From the NCBI GenBank assembly GCA_014860005.1, contig JACZKP010000103.1:1-64000 (forward strand): a DNA stretch of 64,000 nt, in the 5' to 3' direction. Origin of the DNA: Verrucomicrobiota bacterium (lineage in GTDB: Bacteria > Verrucomicrobiota > Verrucomicrobiae > Limisphaerales > UBA11358). Positions 16,124 through 23,123 of the stretch are shown here, one piece after another; the first letter of the stretch is position 1, and every line of letters starts with the position of its first letter. Below the pieces are notes generated by a model. The model ran no database searches, was not told where the DNA came from, and saw nothing but the letters and a program-made list of their open reading frames with translations. A program made the position numbers and the translations under genes.

Positions 16124-16183
16124 GATCTACCCCGTTAGATAAAGGACAAACCGGCTGGTTGGACCTCCCACGCCATTTGCCGT
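16124..16183 (+). repeat. Small repeated element, copy 1 (partial)
   Basis: Begins GATCTACCCCGTTAGATA and continues through GGACAAACCGGCTGGTTGG and CCATTTGCCGT. It is the same sequence as in the copies at 17821 and 22063, with a few substitutions, but lacks the right inverted terminus. It directly abuts and ends the recombinase reading frame. Confidence 0.75.
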
Positions 16184-16284
16184 ATGGAGAACACGGCGTG
16201 CTTTGAAGTTCTCCCGGTTCGTGTGAGGTGCGAGTGAAGACTACGATTTCCTACAGACGCAGGCACGGGCTTTTGGGCCAAGGA

Positions 16285-16395
16285 CGCGAAACCGTGATGA
16301 CGTTGGATTGGATGGCGGGCCGCTTGCATATGGGATGTTGGCATATCGTGGCCAATTGCCGGGAAAGACGAAGATGCGACGATTCTTTACAATAG
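16285..16395 (+). pseudogene. RAYT C-terminal fragment, diverged
   Basis: A 36-codon tail reading RETVMTLDWMAGRLHMGCWH then IVANCRERRR and a stop. The RET-(x)MTL-(x)WMAxRLHMG pattern matches the RAYT C-terminal helix motif (RRETTMTLxWIAxRLxMG). The upstream catalytic part is absent. Next to it, at about 16409-16435, is a short direct repeat TTTGACAC. The fragment lies between the small repeated element and the next intact gene. Confidence 0.6.
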
Positions 16396-16532
16396 CCGGA
16401 ACACCTCTTTGACACTTTTTTGACACCTTTGGGGTTGGCGACGACTGAGGTGGGTTGCCGCACTCCCCAGCGGCCAGAAACTTGAGAAACTTGTGGTTGA
16501 CCCGTCGCGAGGCGATCAAGTAGTGTTTAGTC

Positions 16533-17660
16533 ATGCTTGGTGCGCCCGAAAACCAAGTCTCCCTCACGCGTTCCGCGCTGACTGGCGCGGCACTCAAGAC
16601 CACACTCGTGTCAGTTTTCTTGGCGTTGCCGATGTTCCTACCTTGCGATGCTCTCACCCAGTTGCCGAATGAGAAACCGGTCGGAGAAATCATCTCCTTC
16701 ACGGACGTGAAGGGGCGCACTTTTACGAACGTAAAGGTACTCAAAGTCCAACCTGATGGTATTAGCTATATGTTTACCGAAGGCACAGTTGGTGGCGGTA
16801 AGGTGAACTTCGTGGACATGCCCGTGGATCTGCAAGCGAGGTATGGTTACAACCCCGGTAAAGCAAGCGACTATCAACGGGCTGTGGAGAGTGCACAGGG
16901 TGCTGACAGAGCACGCATGGCTGAAGGGATGCGACAGGCACAAATCACTCAATTTGCAGAAATAGTGCGACGCGCAAAAGCCGACTTGCAGCCGAGGCCG
17001 CTAAAACCGATTGTCAGAATGCGTGAGCCTGTACCACCTCGTCGACGCGACTTCCAGAGCATCCAAAACTATTCGATTTCCAAGGCGCTTTATGATGAAG
17101 AGTTAGGGCGGGCTACATACGAGGCGCGACAAAAAGAGGAAGCGCGACAGGTGGCTGCGAAACGCGCATGGGAAGACTTGCAGCCGGCCATAGCGCAAAT
17201 GGCTATGCAGGTGCAGCAGTACAACGAGCAACAGCAGACCTCTGTTTCTCAAAAAAATACGGCCACCGGGAACAATGTTCTGACCAAAACACCAGCCAAG
17301 CCCGCAGATACCACCTTCTATGACTTTCATGGGCCAAGCCCGCTTAGAAGTGGCACGGTTGACAGAATTGGAAACACCGCGTTCTACAACTTCCGGGGAT
17401 CAGGGGGAACAGTAAAGGGGACCAGTGACAACATCTTCGGCACCACGTTCTACAATTTCAACGGACCAGCCGGAACAGCAAGGGGGACAAGTGACAGTTT
17501 TGGAGCATTCACTTTCCATAATTGGCAAGGACCGAATGGTCCCGGTAGCGGAATGACTTACGATCTTGGAGGCTTCAGATTTCACGATTCGTTCGGACCG
17601 AACAAGACGCGCAGCGGAATGAGCTACGACCTTGGCGGAACCACTTTCCATGATTTTTGA
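16533..17660 (+). CDS. Secreted protein with a C-terminal FYNF-G-type repeat array
   Basis: 375 residues. A signal-like stretch (LKTTLVSVFLALPMFLPCDA) follows a 20-residue polar N-region. Residues about 48-110 form a small beta domain (GEIISFTDVKGRTFTNVKVL) resembling SH3-like domains of Verrucomicrobial exoproteins; about 110-230 are charged helices rich in Arg, Gln and Glu. From about residue 260 come five near-repeats of 20-24 residues, each with an aromatic-D/N-(F/W)-G kernel: FYDFHGPSP, FYNFRGSGG, FYNFNGPAG, FHNWQGPNG, FHDSFGPNK, spaced by GTSD or GMxYDLGG. I do not recognise the family; a surface or matrix role is a guess. Confidence 0.7.
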   Translation: MLGAPENQVSLTRSALTGAALKTTLVSVFLALPMFLPCDALTQLPNEKPVGEIISFTDVKGRTFTNVKVLKVQPDGISYMFTEGTVGGGKVNFVDMPVDLQARYGYNPGKASDYQRAVESAQGADRARMAEGMRQAQITQFAEIVRRAKADLQPRPLKPIVRMREPVPPRRRDFQSIQNYSISKALYDEELGRATYEARQKEEARQVAAKRAWEDLQPAIAQMAMQVQQYNEQQQTSVSQKNTATGNNVLTKTPAKPADTTFYDFHGPSPLRSGTVDRIGNTAFYNFRGSGGTVKGTSDNIFGTTFYNFNGPAGTARGTSDSFGAFTFHNWQGPNGPGSGMTYDLGGFRFHDSFGPNKTRSGMSYDLGGTTFHDF

Positions 17661-17785
17661 AGTTAAGTGGAATCGGTCATGAAGGGGTCGGAAACGGGTC
17701 GAAACGGGGCAGTTCTGAAACGGGTCAGAAACGGGTCACCCAGTTGATTTTGACATATCCGGGCGGGGATCTGCAGTCTTGCGGC

Positions 17786-17960
17786 ATGGCGCGAAAGTTG
17801 AGAGTGGAATACCCCGGCGCGATTTACCCCGTGAGATAGCGGACAAACCGGCTGGTTGGACCTCCCGCGCCATTTGCCGTTTTGACCTCAACCTTCCTGT
17901 CCACTTATCTCACGGGGTGAATCAGTTCATGAACCGGGGCGCCCGGCGCGAGCCGATTTT
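17786..17960 (+). pseudogene. RAYT N-terminal fragment interrupted by a small inverted-repeat element
   Basis: The ATG at 17786 opens MARKLRVEYPGAIY, the canonical start of REP-associated tyrosine transposases (family form MARxLRxEYPGAxYHVxxRGN). The frame is broken after IY by the 103-bp element at 17821-17923; coding sense resumes as QFMNRGARREPIL (about 17922-17960), so removing the element restores IYQFMNRGARREPIL. The homology then ends in the duplicated kinase sequence at 17961. Upstream, 17744-17759 (TTGATTTTGACATATC) and GAAACGGGTC repeats recur near other RAYT remnants. Confidence 0.8.
17821..17923 (+). mobile_element. 103-bp element with 18-bp inverted termini, copy 2 (complete-looking)
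   Basis: The left end GATTTACCCCGTGAGATA and right end TATCTCACGGGGTGAATC are inverted copies with one mismatch. The interior includes GGACAAACCGGCTGGTTGG and TTTGACCTCAACC. It has no coding capacity and interrupts the RAYT start region, so it behaves like a MITE-class non-autonomous element. Part of the left terminus overlaps RAYT sequence, so the exact insertion point is ambiguous by a few bases. Confidence 0.75.
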
Positions 17961-18069
17961 GCCCAAGGCGGCTCGGCACGGATTCAATGTTGAAGCGTCC
18001 GCAGTTCCGCTTATCATTGGCAGGGTTTCTGCGTTAGGACAGTTGCCAAATAATTTGCGGAGAGGGCTG
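17961..18069 (+). repeat. Duplicated 3' end of the sugar kinase gene plus downstream sequence
   Basis: 109 bp here align without gaps to 14316-14424, covering the last 11 codons of the kinase gene, its stop and about 76 bp beyond, with roughly a dozen mismatches. A shorter, more diverged match (GCGATTCCGCTTCTC...GTGTTAGAA) occurs at about 22179-22220, just before the next plus-strand gene. The copy lies directly after the RAYT N-terminal fragment. Confidence 0.85.
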
Positions 18070-18092
18070 ATGCCAATGCAGTTCTTGCTTCG

Positions 18093-18839
18093 TCACTTGG
18101 CTGTCGCCTTCTTGAAATTCAGCGGCAAAGTTTGACCGCCCTGCTGCCATTGGCCGGAAAGGGTGTCGCCTTCGGTGGCCAGTGTGCCTTCATAAACACC
18201 GCCAATCCCGCGCGCCTCAAAGCGCACCTTGCCGTCCTTGAATGTGAGCGCGCTCAACGGGATGCCGTTCGCACCCTGGTCGAGACTGTCCATCGTGCCG
18301 GTCGCCTCACCGTTGGAGGTCTTGGTGATATTGAGTCGCAAGCGGAGACTGGTGCCGCCTGCGGCCAGCGCACCGTTCCACGTTCCCGCCAGCTTCACTG
18401 CCGCCTGCTTGTTGGCCGCCAGATCCGCAGACGGAATCTTTTCGCCGGCGAAAGGCGAATTCGTCCCCTGCCGTTTCTCAAGAATTAACGGCAACGATTG
18501 CGGACCTTGTGTCCACTGGCCGGTTGCCTTCATTCCAGCCGCGTCGAGAGTGCCTTCGTAAACACCCTGCACGGCCTTCACTTCCATGCGCAGCGTCTTG
18601 TCCTTCAAAGTGACGGTGTCCACGGGAATGTTGTGTGCGCCCTGATCGATGCTGTCCATTTTTGCCGTCAACGCACCGCGGTCGCCTTTGCTGATTTTGA
18701 ACACCACCCGCAGTTTGCTCGATCCAGCCTGAAGTGTGCCGCCCCAATCGCCGGCCATGTTGTCAACGGGTGTTGCGCCAAAGGCAACAGCAGATGACAT
18801 CAACATCGCAACGGACAGGAGTGATATGATTTTTTTCAT
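18093..18839 (-). CDS. Secreted protein with two tandem beta-rich domains
   Basis: 248 residues from the ATG at 18839 (MKKIISLLSVAMLMSSAVAFGA, a clear signal peptide); a longer frame upstream is unlikely to be used. The mature protein is an internal duplication of about 95 residues: MAGDWGGTLQAGSSKLRVVF, SIDQGAHNIPVDTVTLKD and GVYEGTLDAAGMKATGQW in the first half match LAGTWNGALAAGGTSLRLRL, SLDQGANGIPLSALTFKD and GVYEGTLATEGDTLSGQW in the second. This domain is known to me as a companion of secreted hydrolases in Verrucomicrobiota and Acidobacteriota, without assigned function. It lies downstream of the sigma-factor gene on the same strand with a 74-bp gap. Confidence 0.8.
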   Translation of the reverse strand: MKKIISLLSVAMLMSSAVAFGATPVDNMAGDWGGTLQAGSSKLRVVFKISKGDRGALTAKMDSIDQGAHNIPVDTVTLKDKTLRMEVKAVQGVYEGTLDAAGMKATGQWTQGPQSLPLILEKRQGTNSPFAGEKIPSADLAANKQAAVKLAGTWNGALAAGGTSLRLRLNITKTSNGEATGTMDSLDQGANGIPLSALTFKDGKVRFEARGIGGVYEGTLATEGDTLSGQWQQGGQTLPLNFKKATAK

Positions 18840-18913
18840 GGGAAGTTTTTGATTTGGATTATTTCCAGAAACAACTCGTCGCGTTTTGGCCCGGCAATTC
18901 AATGTGTTCATAG

Positions 18914-20590
18914 TTACCTCGATCCCGGCGACATCATTTTTCGATTCATGATAAGGGACATGCGCTGCGCGTTTACGGCTTTTGCCCGAAATTCGTCGAA
19001 CTTGGCAACATCTTCGGGACTCAAAATTGAACCGGAACTGGCGATGACGCGCTCGTAAACGCCATCCATCAATTTGAGATTCTTTTCCGCCTCCGTCTCG
19101 GAGGCAATGTTGCGAAAGTTGAGAATGGGCAACGTCTGGAAATCCGACGGCAACCCGGCACTTGCCAGAGTTTGTTGTGTCTCCTGAAGCATCAGTTCAT
19201 AGACCTTCCGCGCCTTCGCCTCCTGCTCCGTCTTGTCACCGGTCAACATACCCTTGAGTTGTTCGGCTGTGATGTTACTCGCAAGACGACGGGTATATTC
19301 CTTGTAATCCTCCAACCCCTCCGGGCCGAGCAGCGCCTGCACCTTTTCCAGCATGGCGGCCTCCTGTCCGGCGAAGATTGGTTCCATCTGCGCGGGTGTC
19401 AGGCCGTCGCGCAGCACGGCGGTGATGTGATCAATGTTCTCCATGACATTGTCCGCAAGCAGATCGTTGAGTTGTTCGGCCTGTTCGTCCGGCAACTTAA
19501 ACCGTTTTGCGAAATCCTTATAGATCGAGCCCATTCCCATCTTCTGTTGGGCGCGGATGGTGTCCCACATGGCTGGATCGGCCTTGATGCCGCTGAGGGC
19601 GCTCGGTCCATTGGTTCGGGTCCGCTCACTCGCCAAGTCCTGGTGCAGTCGGGCCACTTCGCCCCGCAATCGTAGCAACTCCAGCGACGGACTGTTCGCA
19701 GATGCTCGCGCCGTGGTGGCTTCGCTTGCCAGTTTGTTGAGGCGCGCATTTTCCGCCTCCAATTCGTTGTTTTGCTCGGTCTGCTGCCGCAACGCCTCGT
19801 TCGCCTCGGTCAACCGGGTTTGCGTGCGATGCTCCATTACCCAGGGAATCGAGACCCCGGCGGCAACAACAGCAGTGACTATTCCGACTTTTAATTTGGT
19901 CATGCTCATAATTTCTAAAACAGTTAAAGTGGTTCCGCCTCCGGTGGCAGCGCCAGCCAGCGCGACCGAGGAAATGGTTAAGGCAAATCCCACTGGCGCC
20001 GCCGTCACTGTCTGGGTGGCGAGGGTCGTGCCCAGGGCCGTCGCGGAAAGCACGACTCCGCGCGCTTTCAACAGTGACTGTAACTTGTCCAGCGCGCGAT
20101 CCACTCGCTTGCGGGCCGCCTCCTCATTGCTGCCCATCGCCTCGCCCACCGACCGGTAATCGTGTTGCTCAAAGAACCGGAGCATGATGGCTGTGCGATC
20201 GTCGTCAGCCAATTGATCAACGGCTTCATCCAGCATCGGTGCGATCAATGCGAGATTCGCGGCAGAATGATCTTCGAGCGCGCTCATTGCAACAGACTGC
20301 CTTTCCCGGGCTTCGCGCCGACGCTCGGTCCGCATGGTTTTACTGGCCACAAAACAGGCGTGCCGATGCAACCAACCACCCAACATGACTTCGCGTGAAA
20401 GCGTGCGCGCCTGTCGGGCCAGGTCCGCAAAAACCGTTTGCGTGACGTCTTCCGCCCGATGCGTGTCACCATTGACCAGGCGGATGGCAGCGGAATAAAC
20501 GAGGTCAACGTAACGCGCCACCAGTTCGTGAAACGCTGTTTCCGAACCGGTCTTGACGTACTGAGCGAGCAATTGTTGGCCATCGGTCAT
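18914..20590 (-). CDS. ECF-type RNA polymerase sigma factor with membrane-anchored C-terminal extension
   Basis: 558 residues. Residues 1-175 are an ECF sigma factor: region 2 (ARYVDLVYSAAIRLVNGD, AEDVTQTVFADLARQ) and region 4 (LADDDRTAIMLRFFEQHDYR then EEAARKRVDRALDKL). Unlike ordinary ECF factors of about 190 residues it continues with a hydrophobic segment (about 181-220), a membrane-span candidate (KVGIVTAVVAAGVSIPWVM, 234-252), a coiled coil (about 255-320) and about 230 further helical residues. That layout suggests a sigma factor tethered to the membrane with a sensory or anti-sigma-like extension, a form frequent in this phylum. The next leftward gene encodes a secreted protein, a possible target. 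Confidence 0.85.
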   Translation of the reverse strand: MTDGQQLLAQYVKTGSETAFHELVARYVDLVYSAAIRLVNGDTHRAEDVTQTVFADLARQARTLSREVMLGGWLHRHACFVASKTMRTERRREARERQSVAMSALEDHSAANLALIAPMLDEAVDQLADDDRTAIMLRFFEQHDYRSVGEAMGSNEEAARKRVDRALDKLQSLLKARGVVLSATALGTTLATQTVTAAPVGFALTISSVALAGAATGGGTTLTVLEIMSMTKLKVGIVTAVVAAGVSIPWVMEHRTQTRLTEANEALRQQTEQNNELEAENARLNKLASEATTARASANSPSLELLRLRGEVARLHQDLASERTRTNGPSALSGIKADPAMWDTIRAQQKMGMGSIYKDFAKRFKLPDEQAEQLNDLLADNVMENIDHITAVLRDGLTPAQMEPIFAGQEAAMLEKVQALLGPEGLEDYKEYTRRLASNITAEQLKGMLTGDKTEQEAKARKVYELMLQETQQTLASAGLPSDFQTLPILNFRNIASETEAEKNLKLMDGVYERVIASSGSILSPEDVAKFDEFRAKAVNAQRMSLIMNRKMMSPGSR

Positions 20591-20689
20591 CTTGTAACAC
20601 TAGTAAAGACCCGCCGACGGAGCAAAGCGGACAAAAATCTTTGGGTGTGTTTGCACTCACAAAAGCAATTGGCGGCAAGCATCTATAAG

Positions 20690-20878
20690 GGTATCCGGGC
20701 GTTGAGTCGGTGCGGGAGAATGGAGAACTGGGTCGCCGGGGCAAGGGGGGACGAGCAGATGGTGGAGATCACGATGCGATTGCGCAAGGAAACGGCGGTG
20801 ACGGCGAAATGGATTGCGGAACGGTTGGGGATGGATGCGGCGGGTTATGTGAATCACCTGATCGCCGGCGAAAGTTGA
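20690..20878 (+). pseudogene. RAYT C-terminal fragment
   Basis: The last 60 or so codons of a plus-strand frame read MVEITMRLRKETAVTAKWIA then ERLGMDAAGYVNHLIAGES. The (R)LRKETAVTxKWIAERLGM pattern is the conserved RAYT C-terminal helix, and the neighbouring GARGDEQMVE corresponds to the usual RRKGDPxKV link. The catalytic half is missing. After the stop, GATATGTCAAAATCAA (20895-20910) is the same inverted end sequence seen at 14734. The fragment's start overlaps nothing; 20591-20689 shows no gene. Confidence 0.7.
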
Positions 20879-20964
20879 AAGGCAAGTGATATGTGATATG
20901 TCAAAATCAAGAACTGACCTCCCGCCCCAATGGGTGGCCCCGCTTATGCCCCATTTACGTTTAC

Positions 20965-21060
20965 GGTGATGAACTGTGGGGAAACACGAATGAGGAAAGC
21001 TCGGTGAGCGGAGAGTTGGCAAAGGCCGCAGCGTTTGGGGCAAAACCGCCCACAAGGGTG
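20965..21060 (+). pseudogene. Short fragment of a GH106-like glycoside hydrolase gene
   Basis: These 96 bp align at about 80% identity, with one single-base gap, to the complement of 46856-46949 inside the GH106-like gene of this window. The protein match starts GDELWGNTNE and goes out of frame after the gap. It cannot be a functional gene; it is the residue of a second gene copy or a recombination product. The rest of 21061-21219 shows nothing recognisable. Confidence 0.8.
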
Positions 21061-21219
21061 ATTCTCTTTCCAGCGCACGCGGGGAACATTGCCGAGGGTA
21101 GCGGGTGGTTGAAAATTTGTCTTGTTGTAGCAGACAAACGCCCCAAAACAAGCAAGGAAACCTGATGGTGGGCGGCTGAAGTTGAAGCGTTGGGACAACT
21201 CACCGAGTTCGACTGCGTG

Positions 21220-21822
21220 TCAATCGTCGCTATTCCGCCGGCGCAGGAACGGCAGCTTGATGGTCTTGCTCAACATGCCCATGAAGGACTTCTTCTTCGG
21301 CTTTTCTCCGCCAATGACCTCGCAGCGCTGGCTGCACAGCGGACAGAGTTTCAGCGTCCGGCCGCCCTTGCGCCGCAGACGCCGGACGCAGGCGTCACAC
21401 AGAATCTCGCGGCAGAAAGTGCATTGGTGGGTGGCCAACGCCTCCGGATGACGCGGACACAGCATGGAACCGTCCGGCAGTACCACCGGCGGCGCGGGCC
21501 GGGGCCGTTCGTATTCAGGAATCGCAATAATCACTTCGGTAGTTTCCACCAACATCTCCACGTCGCCCAGCCGCACGGTCTGGCCGGCCTGCAACATCGC
21601 TTCCTTGACCGGCGCCCCGTTGATGAACGTGCCGTTTGTGGAATCGCGGTCGCGCAACAACACGCCCTCCGCAGTGAGGACCATCTCGCAATGCGTGGTC
21701 GAGACGGTCGGGTGTTCTATGGTGAAATCACAGTCGGGATGGCGGCCGAAGTGATTGACACCGAGATTCAACTCGCAAGCTCTCGGCTCGCCGTCACTGT
21801 TCTTGATGAGAACTCGGGCCAT
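21220..21822 (-). CDS. FHA-domain protein with a C-terminal zinc-binding domain
   Basis: 200 residues. Residues about 1-95 are a forkhead-associated domain with the conserved GRHPDCDF (GR of strand 3-4), STTHCEM (S-x(2)-H) and DSTNGTFING (D-x-NGT-x-(V/I)N) signatures, which bind phosphothreonine peptides. After a proline-rich linker comes a Cys/His cluster (CPRHPEALATHQCTFCREIL, CDACV, CPLCSQRC) typical of a B-box or zinc-ribbon-like metal site. The tail is very basic (KPKKKSF, KLPFLRRRNS). No kinase is adjacent, so the signalling partner is unknown; a cytoplasmic role in Ser/Thr-kinase signalling is inferred from the FHA fold. Confidence 0.85.
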   Translation of the reverse strand: MARVLIKNSDGEPRACELNLGVNHFGRHPDCDFTIEHPTVSTTHCEMVLTAEGVLLRDRDSTNGTFINGAPVKEAMLQAGQTVRLGDVEMLVETTEVIIAIPEYERPRPAPPVVLPDGSMLCPRHPEALATHQCTFCREILCDACVRRLRRKGGRTLKLCPLCSQRCEVIGGEKPKKKSFMGMLSKTIKLPFLRRRNSDD

Positions 21823-22062
21823 GGCATCAGTGGGTCACAAGCAGGGATTGAATACCGGCCCAGCGCGGTGCTGTCCATCAAAAGTTAGACGAATGAACAC
21901 CCGCGCAACGGATTGGACTCCGTGCTCACGGAGACTGGCGCGACGATCCCCACCAGCGAGGGGGATCAGCAGCACGAACAGGGAAACACTGCGGAAACGG
22001 AAGCGTAAACGGGTCATAAACGGGTTCTTCATTTTGACATGTCCAGGCGGGGTGGTGCAGTC

Positions 22063-22134
22063 GATTTACCCCGTGAGATAACGGACAAACCGTCTGATTG
22101 AACCTCCCGCGCCATTTGCCGTTTTGACCTCAAC
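22063..22134 (+). repeat. Small repeated element, copy 3 (partial), next to a RAYT flank remnant
   Basis: GATTTACCCCGTGAGATA followed by GGACAAACCGTCTGATTGA and CCATTTGCCGTTTTGACC matches copy 2 over about 72 bp; the right inverted terminus is absent. Immediately upstream (about 22005-22062) the sequence AACGGGT...TTTTGACATGTCC...GGTGCAGTC parallels the region upstream of the RAYT fragment at 17700-17780, so this looks like a deletion derivative of the same arrangement. Confidence 0.75.
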
Positions 22135-22230
22135 GATCCTGGCGCCGGCTTGAACCGCCGCAACGCCGCAGCGCGTCGTTCGCGATTCCGCTTCTCTTGG
22201 ACCGGGCTTCTGTGTTAGAAACCGCCCCGT

Positions 22231-22980
22231 ATGAGCGACCAACCCGAAAAGGCCTTAGCCCTCCCGGAACTTCCTGAATTGCGACGCAAGACCGAGGCGG
22301 TCTCGCGCTTTCTGAAGGAACAAATCGCCGCCCATCTGGAGACACTGCGCCCGTTGCTGTCCCCGGAGCGGATTTTAGGCAAGGCCGCCGGCGGCAAGTT
22401 GGAAGTCCCCGGCGCCGAAAAGGCACTGGCGGAATTGCGGCAAAGCTACAAACCGTTCGCGACCAAACCCTACAATTTGCCGGAAACGTTGGACCCGAAC
22501 TGGCTCACGCTGGTGGGCAATGCCTTGGACCTGCATGCCTGGGAGTACACGCATACGATTGACGGCAAGCCCATCACCATCACTTCGCCGATGCGCTGGG
22601 TCGTGAACTACCGCACCAACTATACGCTGGCGCAGTTCAAGAGCGTTCTCGGCGGCAAGGAAGCAGCCCGGCCGGAATATCTACGCCAGTTTGTCGTCAA
22701 TGCGCTCGTCCTGCAACTCGCGCTGAATCGCCATCCGGGCCTGACTCAACTCTTCAGCGATCTGCGTTACGAACTGACCACCTCGGCACATCCCGAGTTG
22801 CAGCAGTTGCCGCTGGTCACCATTACTTCCGGCGTGTCCTCGTTCCGGCCCGCGGATGATCTCATTCAGGCAGCCACCGCCTTCTCCGGCATCCCCGCGT
22901 TCATTGAATTGATTGACATCCCCGCCATCCGCCAGACCGAGGACCCGTTGAAACAAAAGATTGAGGAAATGGTGCGCTGA
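22231..22980 (+). CDS. Conserved-looking soluble protein of unknown function
   Basis: 249 residues, no signal peptide or membrane span. The N-terminal 120 residues are mostly helical and charged (ALALPELPELRRKTEAVSRF, ERILGKAAGGKLEVPGAEKA). The middle has a beta-rich stretch (HTIDGKPITITSPMRWVVNY, NYTLAQFKSVLGGKEAARPE) and the end is again helical (LRYELTTSAHPELQQLPLVT, FIELIDIPAIRQTEDPLKQK). Composition and lack of low complexity support a real gene. I do not recognise the family. Located alone between the mobile-element island and the phosphatase gene; the upstream 30 bp contain a diverged copy of the kinase-3'-end repeat. Confidence 0.7.
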   Translation: MSDQPEKALALPELPELRRKTEAVSRFLKEQIAAHLETLRPLLSPERILGKAAGGKLEVPGAEKALAELRQSYKPFATKPYNLPETLDPNWLTLVGNALDLHAWEYTHTIDGKPITITSPMRWVVNYRTNYTLAQFKSVLGGKEAARPEYLRQFVVNALVLQLALNRHPGLTQLFSDLRYELTTSAHPELQQLPLVTITSGVSSFRPADDLIQAATAFSGIPAFIELIDIPAIRQTEDPLKQKIEEMVR

Positions 22981-23123
22981 CGCCCGGTTGTTCGGCGATC
23001 CCGCACCAGGGTTTCAACCACGTAGCCGGATCACCTTCGCCTGCTCGAATCCGATCATGCCGGGCACAGTTTTGCTTTGCGCTCACCCCGCATCCTCTGC
23101 AATCTGTCGGCGCACCCAGATCG

